From assembly GCA_035474375.1 (NCBI GenBank), contig DATINJ010000269.1, positions 5,695 through 69,694 on the forward strand: a DNA stretch of 64,000 bases, written 5' to 3'. Numbering within the stretch: position 1 is the first letter of the stretch; each line of letters begins with the position of its first letter. Source of the stretch: JANNPJ01 sp035474375. Its GTDB lineage: Bacteria > Actinomycetota > Actinomycetes > Actinomycetales > Kineosporiaceae. The translations under genes and the position numbers were made by a program. The notes under the pieces were generated by a model. That model had not been told where the DNA came from. It did no database searches and saw only the letters and a program-made list of their open reading frames with translations. Shown one piece after another: positions 51,424-60,157 of this stretch.

Positions 51424-52547
51424 GGAACCCGATCGAGGGTTAGAGCGGCGATCCGCGCCCGGTGCTGGACGGCGTCGCCGTAGGTCTGCTCCAGACGGCG
51501 GGCGCGCTTGAAGAAGAAGTGCGTCTCGTGCTCCCAGGTGTAGCCGATCCCGCCGTGGTACTGGATCATCCGTGCGGTGGCGAGCCGGGCGACGTCGCTG
51601 GCCTTGGCCTTCGCCACCGAGACGGCGAGCGCCGCGTCCGGCAGCTGAGCGTCCAGCGCATGCGCCGCGTACCAACCGGCGTGCTCGGCCATCGTCAGCC
51701 CGACGAGCAGGTCGGCCAGCTGATGCTTGAGCGCCTGGAACGACCCGATCGGCTTGCCGAATTGCTCCCGGGTGCGCAGATAGTCGACTGTCCGGGTGAG
51801 TGCCGCCCGGGCGATCCCGACCAGGTCGTTGGCGGCCAGCACGGTCGCCCGGGACACCAGGTCGGCCACTGTCGCCGGGTCTCCACCCGGCAGCCGCTCC
51901 GCCTCGACCCCGGTCAGGGTGAGCGTCGACGTCCGGGTGGTGGCGTCCAGGGTCGGGGTCCGGGTGCTGGTCACCCCGGTCGAGGCCGGGTCCACCAGCC
52001 AGAGCCCGACCTCGGCGGTCGCGTCGTCGGCTTCGGCGGCGACCACGATGCGATCCGCCAGATGCGCGTACTCGACCTGCCCGATCTCGCCGGTGAGCTT
52101 GCCTTCAGCGGTTTGCCCGGCGGCTTTGACGCTGTCCCCGGGCCGGTCCCAGGCAGCCGAGGGGCGGAGCAGAGCGACCGCCAGACGGATCCGCCCTTCG
52201 GCGAGCCCGGGCAGCCAGGTGGCCTGCTGCTCGGCCGAACCGGCCCTCCGGATCGCCTCGCCGCCGATCATGCTTGCCGCGACCGGACCAGGGACGACGC
52301 CCGCCCCGAGGCAGCGTGTGATCACCGCGGCCTCGAGTAAGCCCAGCCCGAGCCCGCCGTACTCCTGTGGAATCAGGACCGCGGGCCAGCCCTGATCGGC
52401 GATCCGCGCCCAGAGCCCGGCCGGCACACCATCGGACTGCGGGGAATCGACGACGGTACGGACGACGTCCAGGGGAGAGTGGGCGGCAATCAGGTCGCGG
52501 ACGGCCGACTGCAGACCCAGTTGCTCCTCGTCGAGCGCGAACTCCAT
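51420..52547 (-). CDS. Acyl-CoA dehydrogenase family protein (subunit-like)
   Basis: The 375-residue protein begins MEFALDEEQLGLQSAVRDLI and ends with the ACAD segment MIQYHGGIGYTWEHETHFFFKRA. Compared with the second dehydrogenase, the middle FAD/substrate region (ADRIVVAAEADDATAEVGLW) is degenerate. This pattern resembles the partner subunit of the heteromeric FadE pairs known from mycobacterial steroid breakdown. It lies 35 bp downstream of the second dehydrogenase on the same strand, which supports a joint complex by inference. Confidence 0.9.
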   Translation of the reverse strand: MEFALDEEQLGLQSAVRDLIAAHSPLDVVRTVVDSPQSDGVPAGLWARIADQGWPAVLIPQEYGGLGLGLLEAAVITRCLGAGVVPGPVAASMIGGEAIRRAGSAEQQATWLPGLAEGRIRLAVALLRPSAAWDRPGDSVKAAGQTAEGKLTGEIGQVEYAHLADRIVVAAEADDATAEVGLWLVDPASTGVTSTRTPTLDATTRTSTLTLTGVEAERLPGGDPATVADLVSRATVLAANDLVGIARAALTRTVDYLRTREQFGKPIGSFQALKHQLADLLVGLTMAEHAGWYAAHALDAQLPDAALAVSVAKAKASDVARLATARMIQYHGGIGYTWEHETHFFFKRARRLEQTYGDAVQHRARIAALTLDRVP

Positions 52548-52582
52548 GAGCGCCTCCTTCCTGTTGGCGGTTTGGCGGTTGG

Positions 52583-53770
52583 TCAGCGGGGCAGGCCGAG
52601 CAGCTGCTCGGCGACAATGTTGCGTTGGACCTCTGAACTGCCGCCCCAGATGGTCTCCGAGCGGGACCAGAGGAAGGCGCGCTGCAACCCGTACCGGGCG
52701 GCGTCGACGTCGTCGCCGGTCAGCTGGTGATCGGCCCCGGCCACCTCGGTGAACAGGTCACCGAGGTCCTGGTGGGTCTGGCTCCACTGGAGCTTGGTCA
52801 GGGACGATGTCGCGCCCAGCTCCCGGCCCTGCTCCACCTGAGTCAGGACATGCAGAGAATGCAGCCGCAGCGATTCCAGTTCGATGTGGAGCTGGGCGAT
52901 GCGCTGCCGGATCGAGGGGTCCTCGATCGCCGGCCGGCCACCCCGCTCGGTCCGGCGGGCCAACGAGATCACCTCGTCCAGCTCCCGGCGGAAGGCCGTG
53001 TACTGGCCGATCGCTGACGACCCGCGCTCGAACGAGAGCAACAGCATCGCCACCTTCCAGCCTTCGCCCGGAGGACCGAGCACGGAGTCGACCGGCACTC
53101 GGGCATCGGTGAAGAACACCTCGCCGAAGTCCAGCGAGCCGCTGAGCTGGCGCAGCGGGCGCACCTCAATGCCCGGCGAGTGCAGATCGATCAACAGCAT
53201 CGACAAGCCCTGATGCTTGCGCTCGCCCGGGTGGGTGCGGACCAGGGCGAACATCCGGTCGGCGTGCAAGGCGTTCGACGTCCAGATCTTCTGCCCGTTG
53301 ACGACGTAGTGGTCACCGTCGCGCACGCCGCGAGTCCGGACGGCGGCCAGGTCGCTGCCCGCGTCCGGCTCGGAGAAGCCCTGGCACCAGATCACTTCGT
53401 TGCGCAGCAGCGGCCCGATGATCTCGCGTTTCTGGGCCTCGGTGCCGATCGCCATCACGGTCGGCGCGAGAAAGGTCAGGCCCAGGGTGTTCACCGTGAG
53501 CGGTGCACCGGCTCGGGCCAGCTCCTCGTCGTGGATCGCCTTCTGGGCCGGCGTGCCACCCCGGCCGCCGAACTCGGTTGGCCAATCGATTCCGGAGAAG
53601 CCGGCGGCCGCCTTCGCCGCCTCCCAGTCGCGCCGCCGGTCGAAGCTCTGGTCGGGGTCCTGCCTGGACCAGTATCCGAAGGTCCGCCACTGCGGCGGCA
53701 CGCTGTCCGCGAGCCAGGCGCGTAGTTCGGCGCGGAACTGCTCGTCCGCCTCGGAGTAGGTCAGGTCCAT
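52583..53770 (-). CDS. Acyl-CoA dehydrogenase
   Basis: The 395-residue protein is a full acyl-CoA dehydrogenase: WPTEFGGRGGTPAQ, WCQGFSEPDAGSDLAAVRTR with the FAD/substrate loop, GQKIWTSNA, and ETIWGGSSEVQRNIVAEQLLGLPR at the C-terminus. It introduces a trans-2 double bond into an acyl-CoA. ATG 53770 follows GGGAGGGC; the frame stays open far upstream, but that part is Arg/Pro-rich antisense sequence. The substrate is unknown and may be a branched or steroid side-chain CoA, by analogy with paired FadE genes. Confidence 0.94.
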   Translation of the reverse strand: MDLTYSEADEQFRAELRAWLADSVPPQWRTFGYWSRQDPDQSFDRRRDWEAAKAAAGFSGIDWPTEFGGRGGTPAQKAIHDEELARAGAPLTVNTLGLTFLAPTVMAIGTEAQKREIIGPLLRNEVIWCQGFSEPDAGSDLAAVRTRGVRDGDHYVVNGQKIWTSNALHADRMFALVRTHPGERKHQGLSMLLIDLHSPGIEVRPLRQLSGSLDFGEVFFTDARVPVDSVLGPPGEGWKVAMLLLSFERGSSAIGQYTAFRRELDEVISLARRTERGGRPAIEDPSIRQRIAQLHIELESLRLHSLHVLTQVEQGRELGATSSLTKLQWSQTHQDLGDLFTEVAGADHQLTGDDVDAARYGLQRAFLWSRSETIWGGSSEVQRNIVAEQLLGLPR

Positions 53771-53832
53771 CGCCAAGCCCTCCCGGTCGCCCCTGATGGC
53801 GGCCCTTCGCCGTGCCTCGATACCGTCACCGT

Positions 53833-55227
53833 ATGACCGCCGCGACTGACCCGCATTCGGCAAAACCGCCAGTTCTTGGCTCCGACGTCGACCGTTTGCG
53901 GGAGCGTATCCACGAACTGGTCCCGCAGCTTCGAACCGATCTGGAAGATCTGGTGCGGATTCCGAGCGTGTCCTCGCCGGCCTTCGATCAGGCGCACGTC
54001 CAGGCGAGCGCCGACGCGGTGGCCGACCTGTTGCGGGCTGCGGGTCTGGACGACGTCCAGCAGTTGCGGGTGGACGTCGAGGGCCGTTCCAGTGCCCCGG
54101 CCGTCGTCGCTCGTCGTCCGGGTCCGGAGGGTGCGCCGACGGTGTTGCTCTACGCCCACCACGACGTCCAACCGCCGGGCGCGGAGGCAGACTGGGACAC
54201 CCCGGTGTTCGAGCCCACCGAGCGTGACGGCCGGCTCTACGGGCGGGGCGCCGCCGACGACAAGGCTGGGGTGATGGTGCACATCGCCGCGCTGCGGGCG
54301 CTCGGCGACGAGCTCGGGGTCGGCCTCGTGGTCTTCGTCGAGGGCGAGGAGGAGATCGGTTCACCGATGTTCGGCGCGTTCCTCGCCGAGTATCACGAAC
54401 TGCTCGCCGCCGACGTGATCGTGGTCGCCGACTCGGTGAACTGGAAGGTCGGCGTCCCGGCGCTGACGACCAGCCTGCGCGGGCTGGTGGACGGAACGAT
54501 CACCGTGCGCACCCTGGACCATGCGGTGCATTCGGGGATGTTCGGCGGTCCGGTGCCGGACGCGATGCTGGCCACTGTCCGATTGCTGGATTCGTTCTGG
54601 GACGCGAACGGCGACCTCGCGGTGGCCGGGCTGGTGGCCGGTGAGGCCGAGGCGCTGGACTACCCGGAGGCGGATCTGCGGGCGGACTCCGGCGTGCTCG
54701 ACGGCGTCCAGTTGATCGGTACCGGGAGCCTGACCTCGCGGTTGTGGACCAAACCGGCGTTGACCATCATCGGGATCGACGCGACCAGCGTGGCTGCGGC
54801 GTCCAACACACTGCTGCCCGAGGTGCGGGTGAAGTTCGCGCTCCGGATCGCCCCCGGCCAGGACCCGGTTGCCGCTTCCAAGGCGCTGCGTCGGCACGCC
54901 GAGTTGAATGCCCCGTTCGGGGCCAGGGTGGAGGTCACCGAGGGCGAGACCGGCCACGCGTTCGCCGCCGATGTCGAGGGACCGGTCTACCGGACCGCCC
55001 GCTGGGCCTTGGAGCAGGCTTGGGGGACGGCGCCGGTGCAGATCGGAATCGGCGGATCGATTCCGTTCATCGCGGACCTACTGGCCGCTTACCCGGCGGC
55101 GACAGTCCTGGTCACCGGCGTGGAGGACCCGGACAGCCGAGCTCACGGCGCGAACGAGTCACTGCACCTGGGCGAGTTCGAGCGGGCCTGCCTGGCCGAG
55201 ACCCTGCTCCTCAAAGCCCTCGGCTGA
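53833..55227 (+). CDS. M20-family dipeptidase
   Basis: The 464-residue metallopeptidase has the full M20 zinc set: LLYAHHDVQPPG, GRGAADDKAGVMV, FVEGEEEIGSP with the catalytic glutamate, and HGANESLHLGEF near the end, with a dimerisation domain between. It resembles the carnosinase-like dipeptidases. ATG 53833 is preferred; the preceding GATACCGT could be a -10 element of a leaderless transcript. It is divergent from the dehydrogenase gene 62 bp away. Confidence 0.94.
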   Translation: MTAATDPHSAKPPVLGSDVDRLRERIHELVPQLRTDLEDLVRIPSVSSPAFDQAHVQASADAVADLLRAAGLDDVQQLRVDVEGRSSAPAVVARRPGPEGAPTVLLYAHHDVQPPGAEADWDTPVFEPTERDGRLYGRGAADDKAGVMVHIAALRALGDELGVGLVVFVEGEEEIGSPMFGAFLAEYHELLAADVIVVADSVNWKVGVPALTTSLRGLVDGTITVRTLDHAVHSGMFGGPVPDAMLATVRLLDSFWDANGDLAVAGLVAGEAEALDYPEADLRADSGVLDGVQLIGTGSLTSRLWTKPALTIIGIDATSVAAASNTLLPEVRVKFALRIAPGQDPVAASKALRRHAELNAPFGARVEVTEGETGHAFAADVEGPVYRTARWALEQAWGTAPVQIGIGGSIPFIADLLAAYPAATVLVTGVEDPDSRAHGANESLHLGEFERACLAETLLLKALG

Positions 55228-55246
55228 GGCCCGGAAGAGCTCGGGA

Positions 55247-55292
55247 TTTGGGGAAGGTCCGGCCGAGGGTCCTGAGCCGGATCTTCCCCAAT
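55247..55292. terminator. Bidirectional hairpin between M20 peptidase and Uma2 genes
   Basis: TTTGGGGAAGGTCCGGC (55247-55263) pairs with GCCGGATCTTCCCCAAT (55276-55292) at 15 of 17 positions around a 12-base loop. It lies 20 bp after one stop and 11 bp before the other. Confidence 0.8.
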
Positions 55293-55302
55293 CCGGCGAA
55301 CC

Positions 55303-55866
55303 TCAGGCGACGGTGAGATCGAGGTCAATCGTGAACGGGACCGAGAGTTTGAGGCGATCGTGGTGGATCCCGGTCAGCGCATAGGTGGACGTCGCTGGAT
55401 CGAGTTCGTAGACGTAGACGACGGGTTTGCCGTCCTTCGTCTCGATCCTCCAGTAGTGCTCGATCCCCGACTGGGCATACAGCTGCGGCTTGCGCTCGCG
55501 GTCAAGTATTTCGGACGCGGGTGAGACAACCTCGATCGCCAGAAGGACGGCCTCAGCCGGAAACCAGGTTGCCTCGTCGTCGAGGAAGGCGGCGTCGATC
55601 AGGGCGACATCCGGTTCCGGTCGCTGCCGGGTGTTGAGCACGACCGACATCTCGCGGACGGCTTCCAGGCCCTCGGGCGCAGCCTGGCTCAGGCCGGCGT
55701 GCAGGCGAGAAACCAGCTTCATGTGAAGCAATTTCTGCGGACTCACCAGAATCAGACCCCCGTCGATCAACTCCGTGTGCGGGGGCAATCCTGGCAGATG
55801 GTCCAGATCGTCAGCGGTGAAGCCACCCTCAGGTCGTAGCCAGTCCGGCACTGGTTCAACGCTCAT
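55303..55866 (-). CDS. Uma2-family putative endonuclease
   Basis: The 187-residue protein matches the Uma2 (DUF820) family with a PD-(D/E)xK-like nuclease core: RPEPDVALIDAAF, LLAIEVVSPASEILDRERKPQLYAQSGIEHYW. The aspartate, glutamate and lysine expected for catalysis are present. The biological role of these proteins, abundant in actinobacteria and cyanobacteria, is unsettled. ATG 55866 follows GGAGGT. A group of inverted and direct repeats lies just upstream. Confidence 0.88.
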   Translation of the reverse strand: MSVEPVPDWLRPEGGFTADDLDHLPGLPPHTELIDGGLILVSPQKLLHMKLVSRLHAGLSQAAPEGLEAVREMSVVLNTRQRPEPDVALIDAAFLDDEATWFPAEAVLLAIEVVSPASEILDRERKPQLYAQSGIEHYWRIETKDGKPVVYVYELDPATSTYALTGIHHDRLKLSVPFTIDLDLTVA

Positions 55867-55891
55867 GCGTACCTCCACCTGACCCGTCACC

Positions 55892-55953
55892 GTTCTGGCG
55901 CAAATGCCAGAACGCCACTAGACCTCCGTCAAAGTCTAATAGACCTCGGTCAA
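55892..55953. promoter_or_regulatory. Inverted and direct repeats upstream of the Uma2 gene
   Basis: GTTCTGGC-6-GCCAGAAC (55892-55913) is an 8-bp stem. TAGACCTCCGTCAA (55919-55932) recurs as TAGACCTCGGTCAA (55940-55953) with 13 of 14 bases and a 21-bp period, and GTCTAATAGAC (55934-55944) is palindromic. The cluster is 26 bp from the start codon and probably controls this gene. The space from here to nadA contains nothing else. Confidence 0.4.
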
Positions 55954-56015
55954 CGTCGGAGTGACCACATTCAGGGTCCGGCTCCGTCGTTTCCGCGACC
56001 GCCTATGGTTTCCGG

Positions 56016-57272
56016 TCAGCCGGGGAGGGCGAGCATCTGGTCCAGGGCGACCCGGGCCCAGTGCGCGACGTCCGGGTCCACCACGATCCGGTTGACGACC
56101 CGGCCGGCCGCCAGGCTCTCCAGGCTCCAGACCAGGTGCGGCAGATCGATCCGGTTCATCGTGGAGCAGAAGCAGACATTCCGTTCCAGGAAGGTGATCT
56201 GCTGCTCGGGGTGCTGGTTCGCCAGCCGGCGGACCAGGTTCAGCTCGGTTCCGATCGCCCAGGAGCTGCCCGCCGGAGCGGCTTCCACCGTGCGGATGAT
56301 GAACTCGGTGGATCCGACCAGGTCGGCGCTGTTCACCACCTCGTGTCGGCACTCGGGGTGAACCAGAACCTGGACCCCGGGCACGCGCTCGCGCACCGCG
56401 TTCACGTTGGCTTCGGTGAACCGACCGTGCACCGAGCAGTGCCCACGCCAGAGGATCATTCGGGCATCGCGCAACTGCTGCTCGGTGAGCCCACCCATCG
56501 GCTTGTGCGGGTCGTAGATCACACACTCGCCCAGGGCGATGCCGAGCTGCAGGACAGCGGTGTTCCGCCCGAGGTGCTGATCCGGCAGGAAGAGCACCTT
56601 GCCCCGGCCGGTCGGTCGCTGCTCGAAGGCCCAATCCAAGGCGGTACGGGCGTTGGACGACGTGCAGACCGTCCCACCGTGCCGTCCGGTGAAGGCTTTG
56701 ATCGCGGCGGACGAGTTCATGTACGTGACCGGGACGACCTCCTCCGCCACGCCGGCCTCGACCAGGGTGTCCCAGCACTCCTCGACCTGGGCGATCGCTG
56801 CCATGTCCGCCATCGAGCAGCCGGCCGCCAGGTCCGGCAGCACGACCTGCTGGTGTGTGGCGGTCAGGATGTCGGCGCTCTCGGCCATGAAGTGGACGCC
56901 GCAGAACACGATGTACTCGGCGTCCGGGCGGTTGGCGGCGTCCCGGGCGAGCTTGAACGAATCCCCGGTGACGTCGGCGAACTCGATCACCTCGTCGCGC
57001 TGATAGTGGTGACCAAGGACGAACGCCCGGCTGCCGAGGGCTTCGCGCGCCGCGCGGGCCCGGGACACCAGGTCCGGGTCGGACGGCGCGGGCAGATCAC
57101 CTGGGCATTCGACACCGCGCTCGCTGCGTAGGTCCTGGCCTCGGCCGAGCAGCAGCAGTGCGCTCGGTGTGGCAGCCGGCTCAGCGAAACCGCCGGGCCC
57201 GGGAGCCGATAGTCCGGCCGACGAATCAGCCGAGGTGCTGCTCTTGATCATCGTGGGCGGCCTCGTGGTCAT
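56016..57272 (-). CDS. nadA: Quinolinate synthase
   Basis: The 418-residue iron-sulfur enzyme condenses iminoaspartate with dihydroxyacetone phosphate in NAD synthesis. The three cluster cysteines sit in VFCGVHFMAESA, VHPECRHEVV and ERNVCFCSTMN. Substrate motifs FVLGHHYQRDEV and MNSSAAIKAFTGRHGG are intact. The first 70 residues are variable, and ATG 57251 is an alternative start. No nadB or nadC is in the window. It starts 19 bp from the divergent glycerate kinase gene. Confidence 0.95.
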   Translation of the reverse strand: MTTRPPTMIKSSTSADSSAGLSAPGPGGFAEPAATPSALLLLGRGQDLRSERGVECPGDLPAPSDPDLVSRARAAREALGSRAFVLGHHYQRDEVIEFADVTGDSFKLARDAANRPDAEYIVFCGVHFMAESADILTATHQQVVLPDLAAGCSMADMAAIAQVEECWDTLVEAGVAEEVVPVTYMNSSAAIKAFTGRHGGTVCTSSNARTALDWAFEQRPTGRGKVLFLPDQHLGRNTAVLQLGIALGECVIYDPHKPMGGLTEQQLRDARMILWRGHCSVHGRFTEANVNAVRERVPGVQVLVHPECRHEVVNSADLVGSTEFIIRTVEAAPAGSSWAIGTELNLVRRLANQHPEQQITFLERNVCFCSTMNRIDLPHLVWSLESLAAGRVVNRIVVDPDVAHWARVALDQMLALPG

Positions 57273-57291
57273 TCACGGATTGTCACACGGC

Positions 57292-58500
57292 ATGATGGCG
57301 GCCGTGCACGTGCTTATTGCTCCGGACAGCTTCGACGGAACTCTCACCGCAGCGGAGGCGGCCGACGCGATCGCCTCGGGCTGGCGACGCCACGCTCCCG
57401 GGGATGACCTGGACCTCTGCCCGCTCTCGGACGGTGGTCCGGGCTTCGTCGATGCGGTCCACGCAGGCCTCGGTGGCCGCTTGATTCCGGTCGAGGTGCC
57501 CGGCCCACTGGGGGAGCCCGCTCTGGGCGTGATCCTGCTCACGGACCACCCCGATGCCGGCTCGCAGACACACCCGAACGGGCCGACCGGGTATCTCGAA
57601 TCCGCCCAGGTGTGCGGGTTGGCTCTGGTGCCGGTCCAGGAGCGCGACGTCGGCCGAAGTAGCAGTTTCGGTCTGGGCGTGTTGATCGCGGCGGCGCTGA
57701 CGGCCGGCGCTCGGCGGCTGGTGATCGGCCTCGGTGGGGTGGCGACCAATGACGGTGGAGCGGGCCTGCTGGCCGGCCTCGCCCAGGCGCTTGATGTCCC
57801 GGGTGCGGACGAACTCGTCGCCGCTCTGGCCGGCGGTGGGGAATCGTTGCGCGGCGTCACCGCCGATCAGGTGGTCGCTCTCGGCCGGCTCCGGGAACGC
57901 CTGGCGGAGATCGACGTGGTGGCGGCCAGCGACCTCGACGTCACCCTGCTCGGCTTCAAAGGCACCAGCTCGTTGTATGCCGCGCAGAAGGGGGCAACCG
58001 CGGAACAAGCACAGGAACTTGACCTGGCGATCAGCGATTTCGCCCGAGCTGCCCTGGAAGTGACCGGTCTGCCGCAGCGCCTGGTAGCCGAACCAGGATC
58101 CGGCGCCGCCGGCGGTCTCGGCTTCGGGTTGTCCCTGCTCGGTGCCCGTCGCGAACCGGGTGCCAGCGCCGTGGCCGAGGCGGTCGGGCTGCCGGCTCGG
58201 CTGAAGCGGGTCGACGTCGTGATCACCGGCGAGGGCACCCTCGACTGGCAGTCGCTGCGCGGCAAGGTGGTCACCGCGGTCGCGAAGCTGGCTCAAGAGG
58301 TAGCCGTGCCGACCGTCGCGGTCGCCGGTCAGGTGCTGGTCGGGCGGCGAGAATTGCTCACCGTTGGGGTGGAGTCGGCCTACCCGGTGGCCCGGACGGC
58401 AGCCGAGATCACCCGCTCGCTGGCCGAGCCGGCCGCCCGGCTCGCGGACCGCGCCGAACGGGTAGCTCGTACCTGGTCGCCACGGTCCAATCCGGCCTGA
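57292..58500 (+). CDS. Glycerate kinase
   Basis: The 402-residue protein begins HVLIAPDSFDGTLTAAEAADAI and has CPLSDGGPGFVDA, IGLGGVATNDGGAGLLAGL, GAAGGLGFGLSLLGA and DVVITGEGTLDWQSLRGKV. These are the motifs of the GarK/GlxK glycerate kinase family, which phosphorylates glycerate. ATG 57292 is favoured because the family begins at VLIAPDSF; 41 upstream codons are open but antisense to nadA. The homologue lies next to the erpA-like gene in M. tuberculosis as well. Confidence 0.92.
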   Translation: MMAAVHVLIAPDSFDGTLTAAEAADAIASGWRRHAPGDDLDLCPLSDGGPGFVDAVHAGLGGRLIPVEVPGPLGEPALGVILLTDHPDAGSQTHPNGPTGYLESAQVCGLALVPVQERDVGRSSSFGLGVLIAAALTAGARRLVIGLGGVATNDGGAGLLAGLAQALDVPGADELVAALAGGGESLRGVTADQVVALGRLRERLAEIDVVAASDLDVTLLGFKGTSSLYAAQKGATAEQAQELDLAISDFARAALEVTGLPQRLVAEPGSGAAGGLGFGLSLLGARREPGASAVAEAVGLPARLKRVDVVITGEGTLDWQSLRGKVVTAVAKLAQEVAVPTVAVAGQVLVGRRELLTVGVESAYPVARTAAEITRSLAEPAARLADRAERVARTWSPRSNPA

Positions 58501-58663
58501 CGTACCCTGGGTGGAGTGCGGCAATGAGGTGGATGCGGTAACCGGGAATTACCCGAGACCGCCCACCGCTAGCTCCACTGCACACCGCGTGCTCGCACAA
58601 CACCGTGCGGCACGCCCCACAGACTGGCCGACCTGACCGTTCGGACGAGCAGGAGATGCACCT

Positions 58664-59050
58664 ATGACCGTCAACGACCAGAGCGTCACTGAGCAGAGCG
58701 TCGTCACCGCCGGTGAGGCGAACACGCACGCCGTGCAGCTCACGGACGTCGCCGCCCTCAAGGTGAAGAGCCTGCTGGAGCAGGAAGGGCGGGACGACCT
58801 CCGACTCCGGATCGCCGTCCAGCCCGGTGGCTGTTCCGGCCTCGTGTACCAGTTGTACTTCGACGAGCGTTCGCTCGACGGCGACCTGGTCCGTGACTTC
58901 GACGGCGTGGGCGTCGTCGTCGACCGGATGAGCGCTCCGTACCTGGAGGGCGCCTCGATCGACTACGCCGACACGATTGAGAAGCAGGGTTTCACCATTG
59001 ACAACCCGAACGCCGGTGGCAGTTGCGCCTGCGGTGACAGCTTCCACTGA
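58664..59050 (+). CDS. erpA: Iron-sulfur cluster insertion protein (HesB/IscA/ErpA type)
   Basis: The 128-residue A-type carrier protein has the three conserved cysteines: GGCSGLVYQLYFD (Cys57) and SCACGDSFH (Cys121, Cys123). It passes [Fe-S] clusters to target enzymes, plausibly including nadA and lipA encoded in this window. The N-terminus is about 20 residues longer than in the short forms. The ATG follows AGGAGATGCACCT. An inverted repeat GGTAA-7-TTACC lies in the 160-bp upstream gap. Confidence 0.92.
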   Translation: MTVNDQSVTEQSVVTAGEANTHAVQLTDVAALKVKSLLEQEGRDDLRLRIAVQPGGCSGLVYQLYFDERSLDGDLVRDFDGVGVVVDRMSAPYLEGASIDYADTIEKQGFTIDNPNAGGSCACGDSFH

Positions 59051-59060
59051 TCTGCGGATA

Positions 59061-59099
59061 CTCAGGCCGTGCCCCTTGCTTCAAGGGGCACGGCCTGAG
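59061..59099 (+). terminator. Strong hairpin terminator after erpA
   Basis: A perfect 18-bp stem (59061-59078 with 59082-59099) with a three-base loop starts 10 bp after the erpA stop. The adoK start follows 26 bp later, so adoK needs its own promoter. Confidence 0.88.
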
Positions 59100-59125
59100 C
59101 CGGTTTGCCGGTAGGGTTTCGCGAC

Positions 59126-60109
59126 GTGCGTATCGCCGTAACAGGGTCCATTGCGACCGATCATTTGATGACTTTCGACGGCCTGTTCGCGGACAGCCTG
59201 CTCAAGGAGCAGCTGGAGAAGGTCTCGCTCTCCTTTCTCGTGAACGACCTGCAGATCCGCCGTGGTGGGGTGGCTCCGAATATCGTCTTCGGGCTGGCAA
59301 ACCTCGGGCTACGGCCGCTGCTGGTCGGGGCGGCCGGGGTGGACTTCGCCGAGTACCGGTCCTGGCTGGAGCGGCACGGAGTGGACTGCTCCGGAGTTCG
59401 GATCTCCGAGCTGCAGCACACCGCCCGGTTCGTCTGCACCACCGATGCCGACCACGCCCAGATCGCCTCGTTCTACCCGGGTGCGATGTCCGAGGCGCGA
59501 GAGATCGAACTCGGCCCGCTCGGCGCCGTCGAACCCCTTGATCTGGTCCTGATCGGGGCGAACGACCCCGAGGGGATGCTGCGTCATACCGAGGAGTGCC
59601 GCAGCCGGGGCATTCCCTTCGCGGCCGACCCGTCGCAGCAGCTCGCCTGGTCCGACGGAGCGATGATCCGGCAGTACATCGACGGTGCGAAATACCTGTT
59701 CAGCAATGACTATGAAGCCGGTCTGATCGAGCAGAAGTCCGGCTGGACGCACGACGAGGTGCTGGAGCACGTCGGCATGCGCATCACCACGCACGGTGAA
59801 AAGGGCGTGTTCATCGACGGGCGGGGGATCGAGCAGCAGCACGTCCCGGTCGTGCCGGCGACGAAGCTGTTGGACCCCACCGGCGTTGGCGACGGCTTCC
59901 GGGCCGGTTTCCTGGCCGGCATCGCCTGGGGCCTCACTCCGCAGCGCAGCGCCCAGATCGGTTGCACGCTGGCCACCTTGGTGATCGAGACCGTGGGCAC
60001 CCAGGAGTACGAACTCGGTCAGGTCGGTTTCCTTGATCGGCTCGGTACCGTCTACGGCGACTCGGCCGCTGCCGAGGTCGAACCGCACCTGAGGGCCTTC
60101 CGCCCGTGA
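59126..60109 (+). CDS. adoK: Adenosine kinase (PfkB family)
   Basis: The 327-residue PfkB kinase shows IAVTGSIATDHLM, KVSLSFLVNDL, IASFYPGAMSEAR and IGANDPEGML, which closely match my memory of mycobacterial AdoK (Rv2202c). The phosphotransfer motif DPTGVGDGFRAGF is intact. It phosphorylates adenosine. GTG 59126 has no ribosome site; TAGGGT ten bases upstream suggests a leaderless transcript. Seven more codons are open upstream. The order erpA-adoK matches mycobacteria. Confidence 0.9.
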   Translation: MRIAVTGSIATDHLMTFDGLFADSLLKEQLEKVSLSFLVNDLQIRRGGVAPNIVFGLANLGLRPLLVGAAGVDFAEYRSWLERHGVDCSGVRISELQHTARFVCTTDADHAQIASFYPGAMSEAREIELGPLGAVEPLDLVLIGANDPEGMLRHTEECRSRGIPFAADPSQQLAWSDGAMIRQYIDGAKYLFSNDYEAGLIEQKSGWTHDEVLEHVGMRITTHGEKGVFIDGRGIEQQHVPVVPATKLLDPTGVGDGFRAGFLAGIAWGLTPQRSAQIGCTLATLVIETVGTQEYELGQVGFLDRLGTVYGDSAAAEVEPHLRAFRP

Positions 60110-60157
60110 TGTCGGCGTAGGCGTGTCTCTCCATTTCTCGTCCGGTCACCCGTCGTC

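Noticed and set aside
55936..56778. A 280-codon minus-strand frame beside nadA.
   Set aside because: It overlaps nadA in another frame on the same strand and is Arg/Gly-rich without motifs; nadA is intact.
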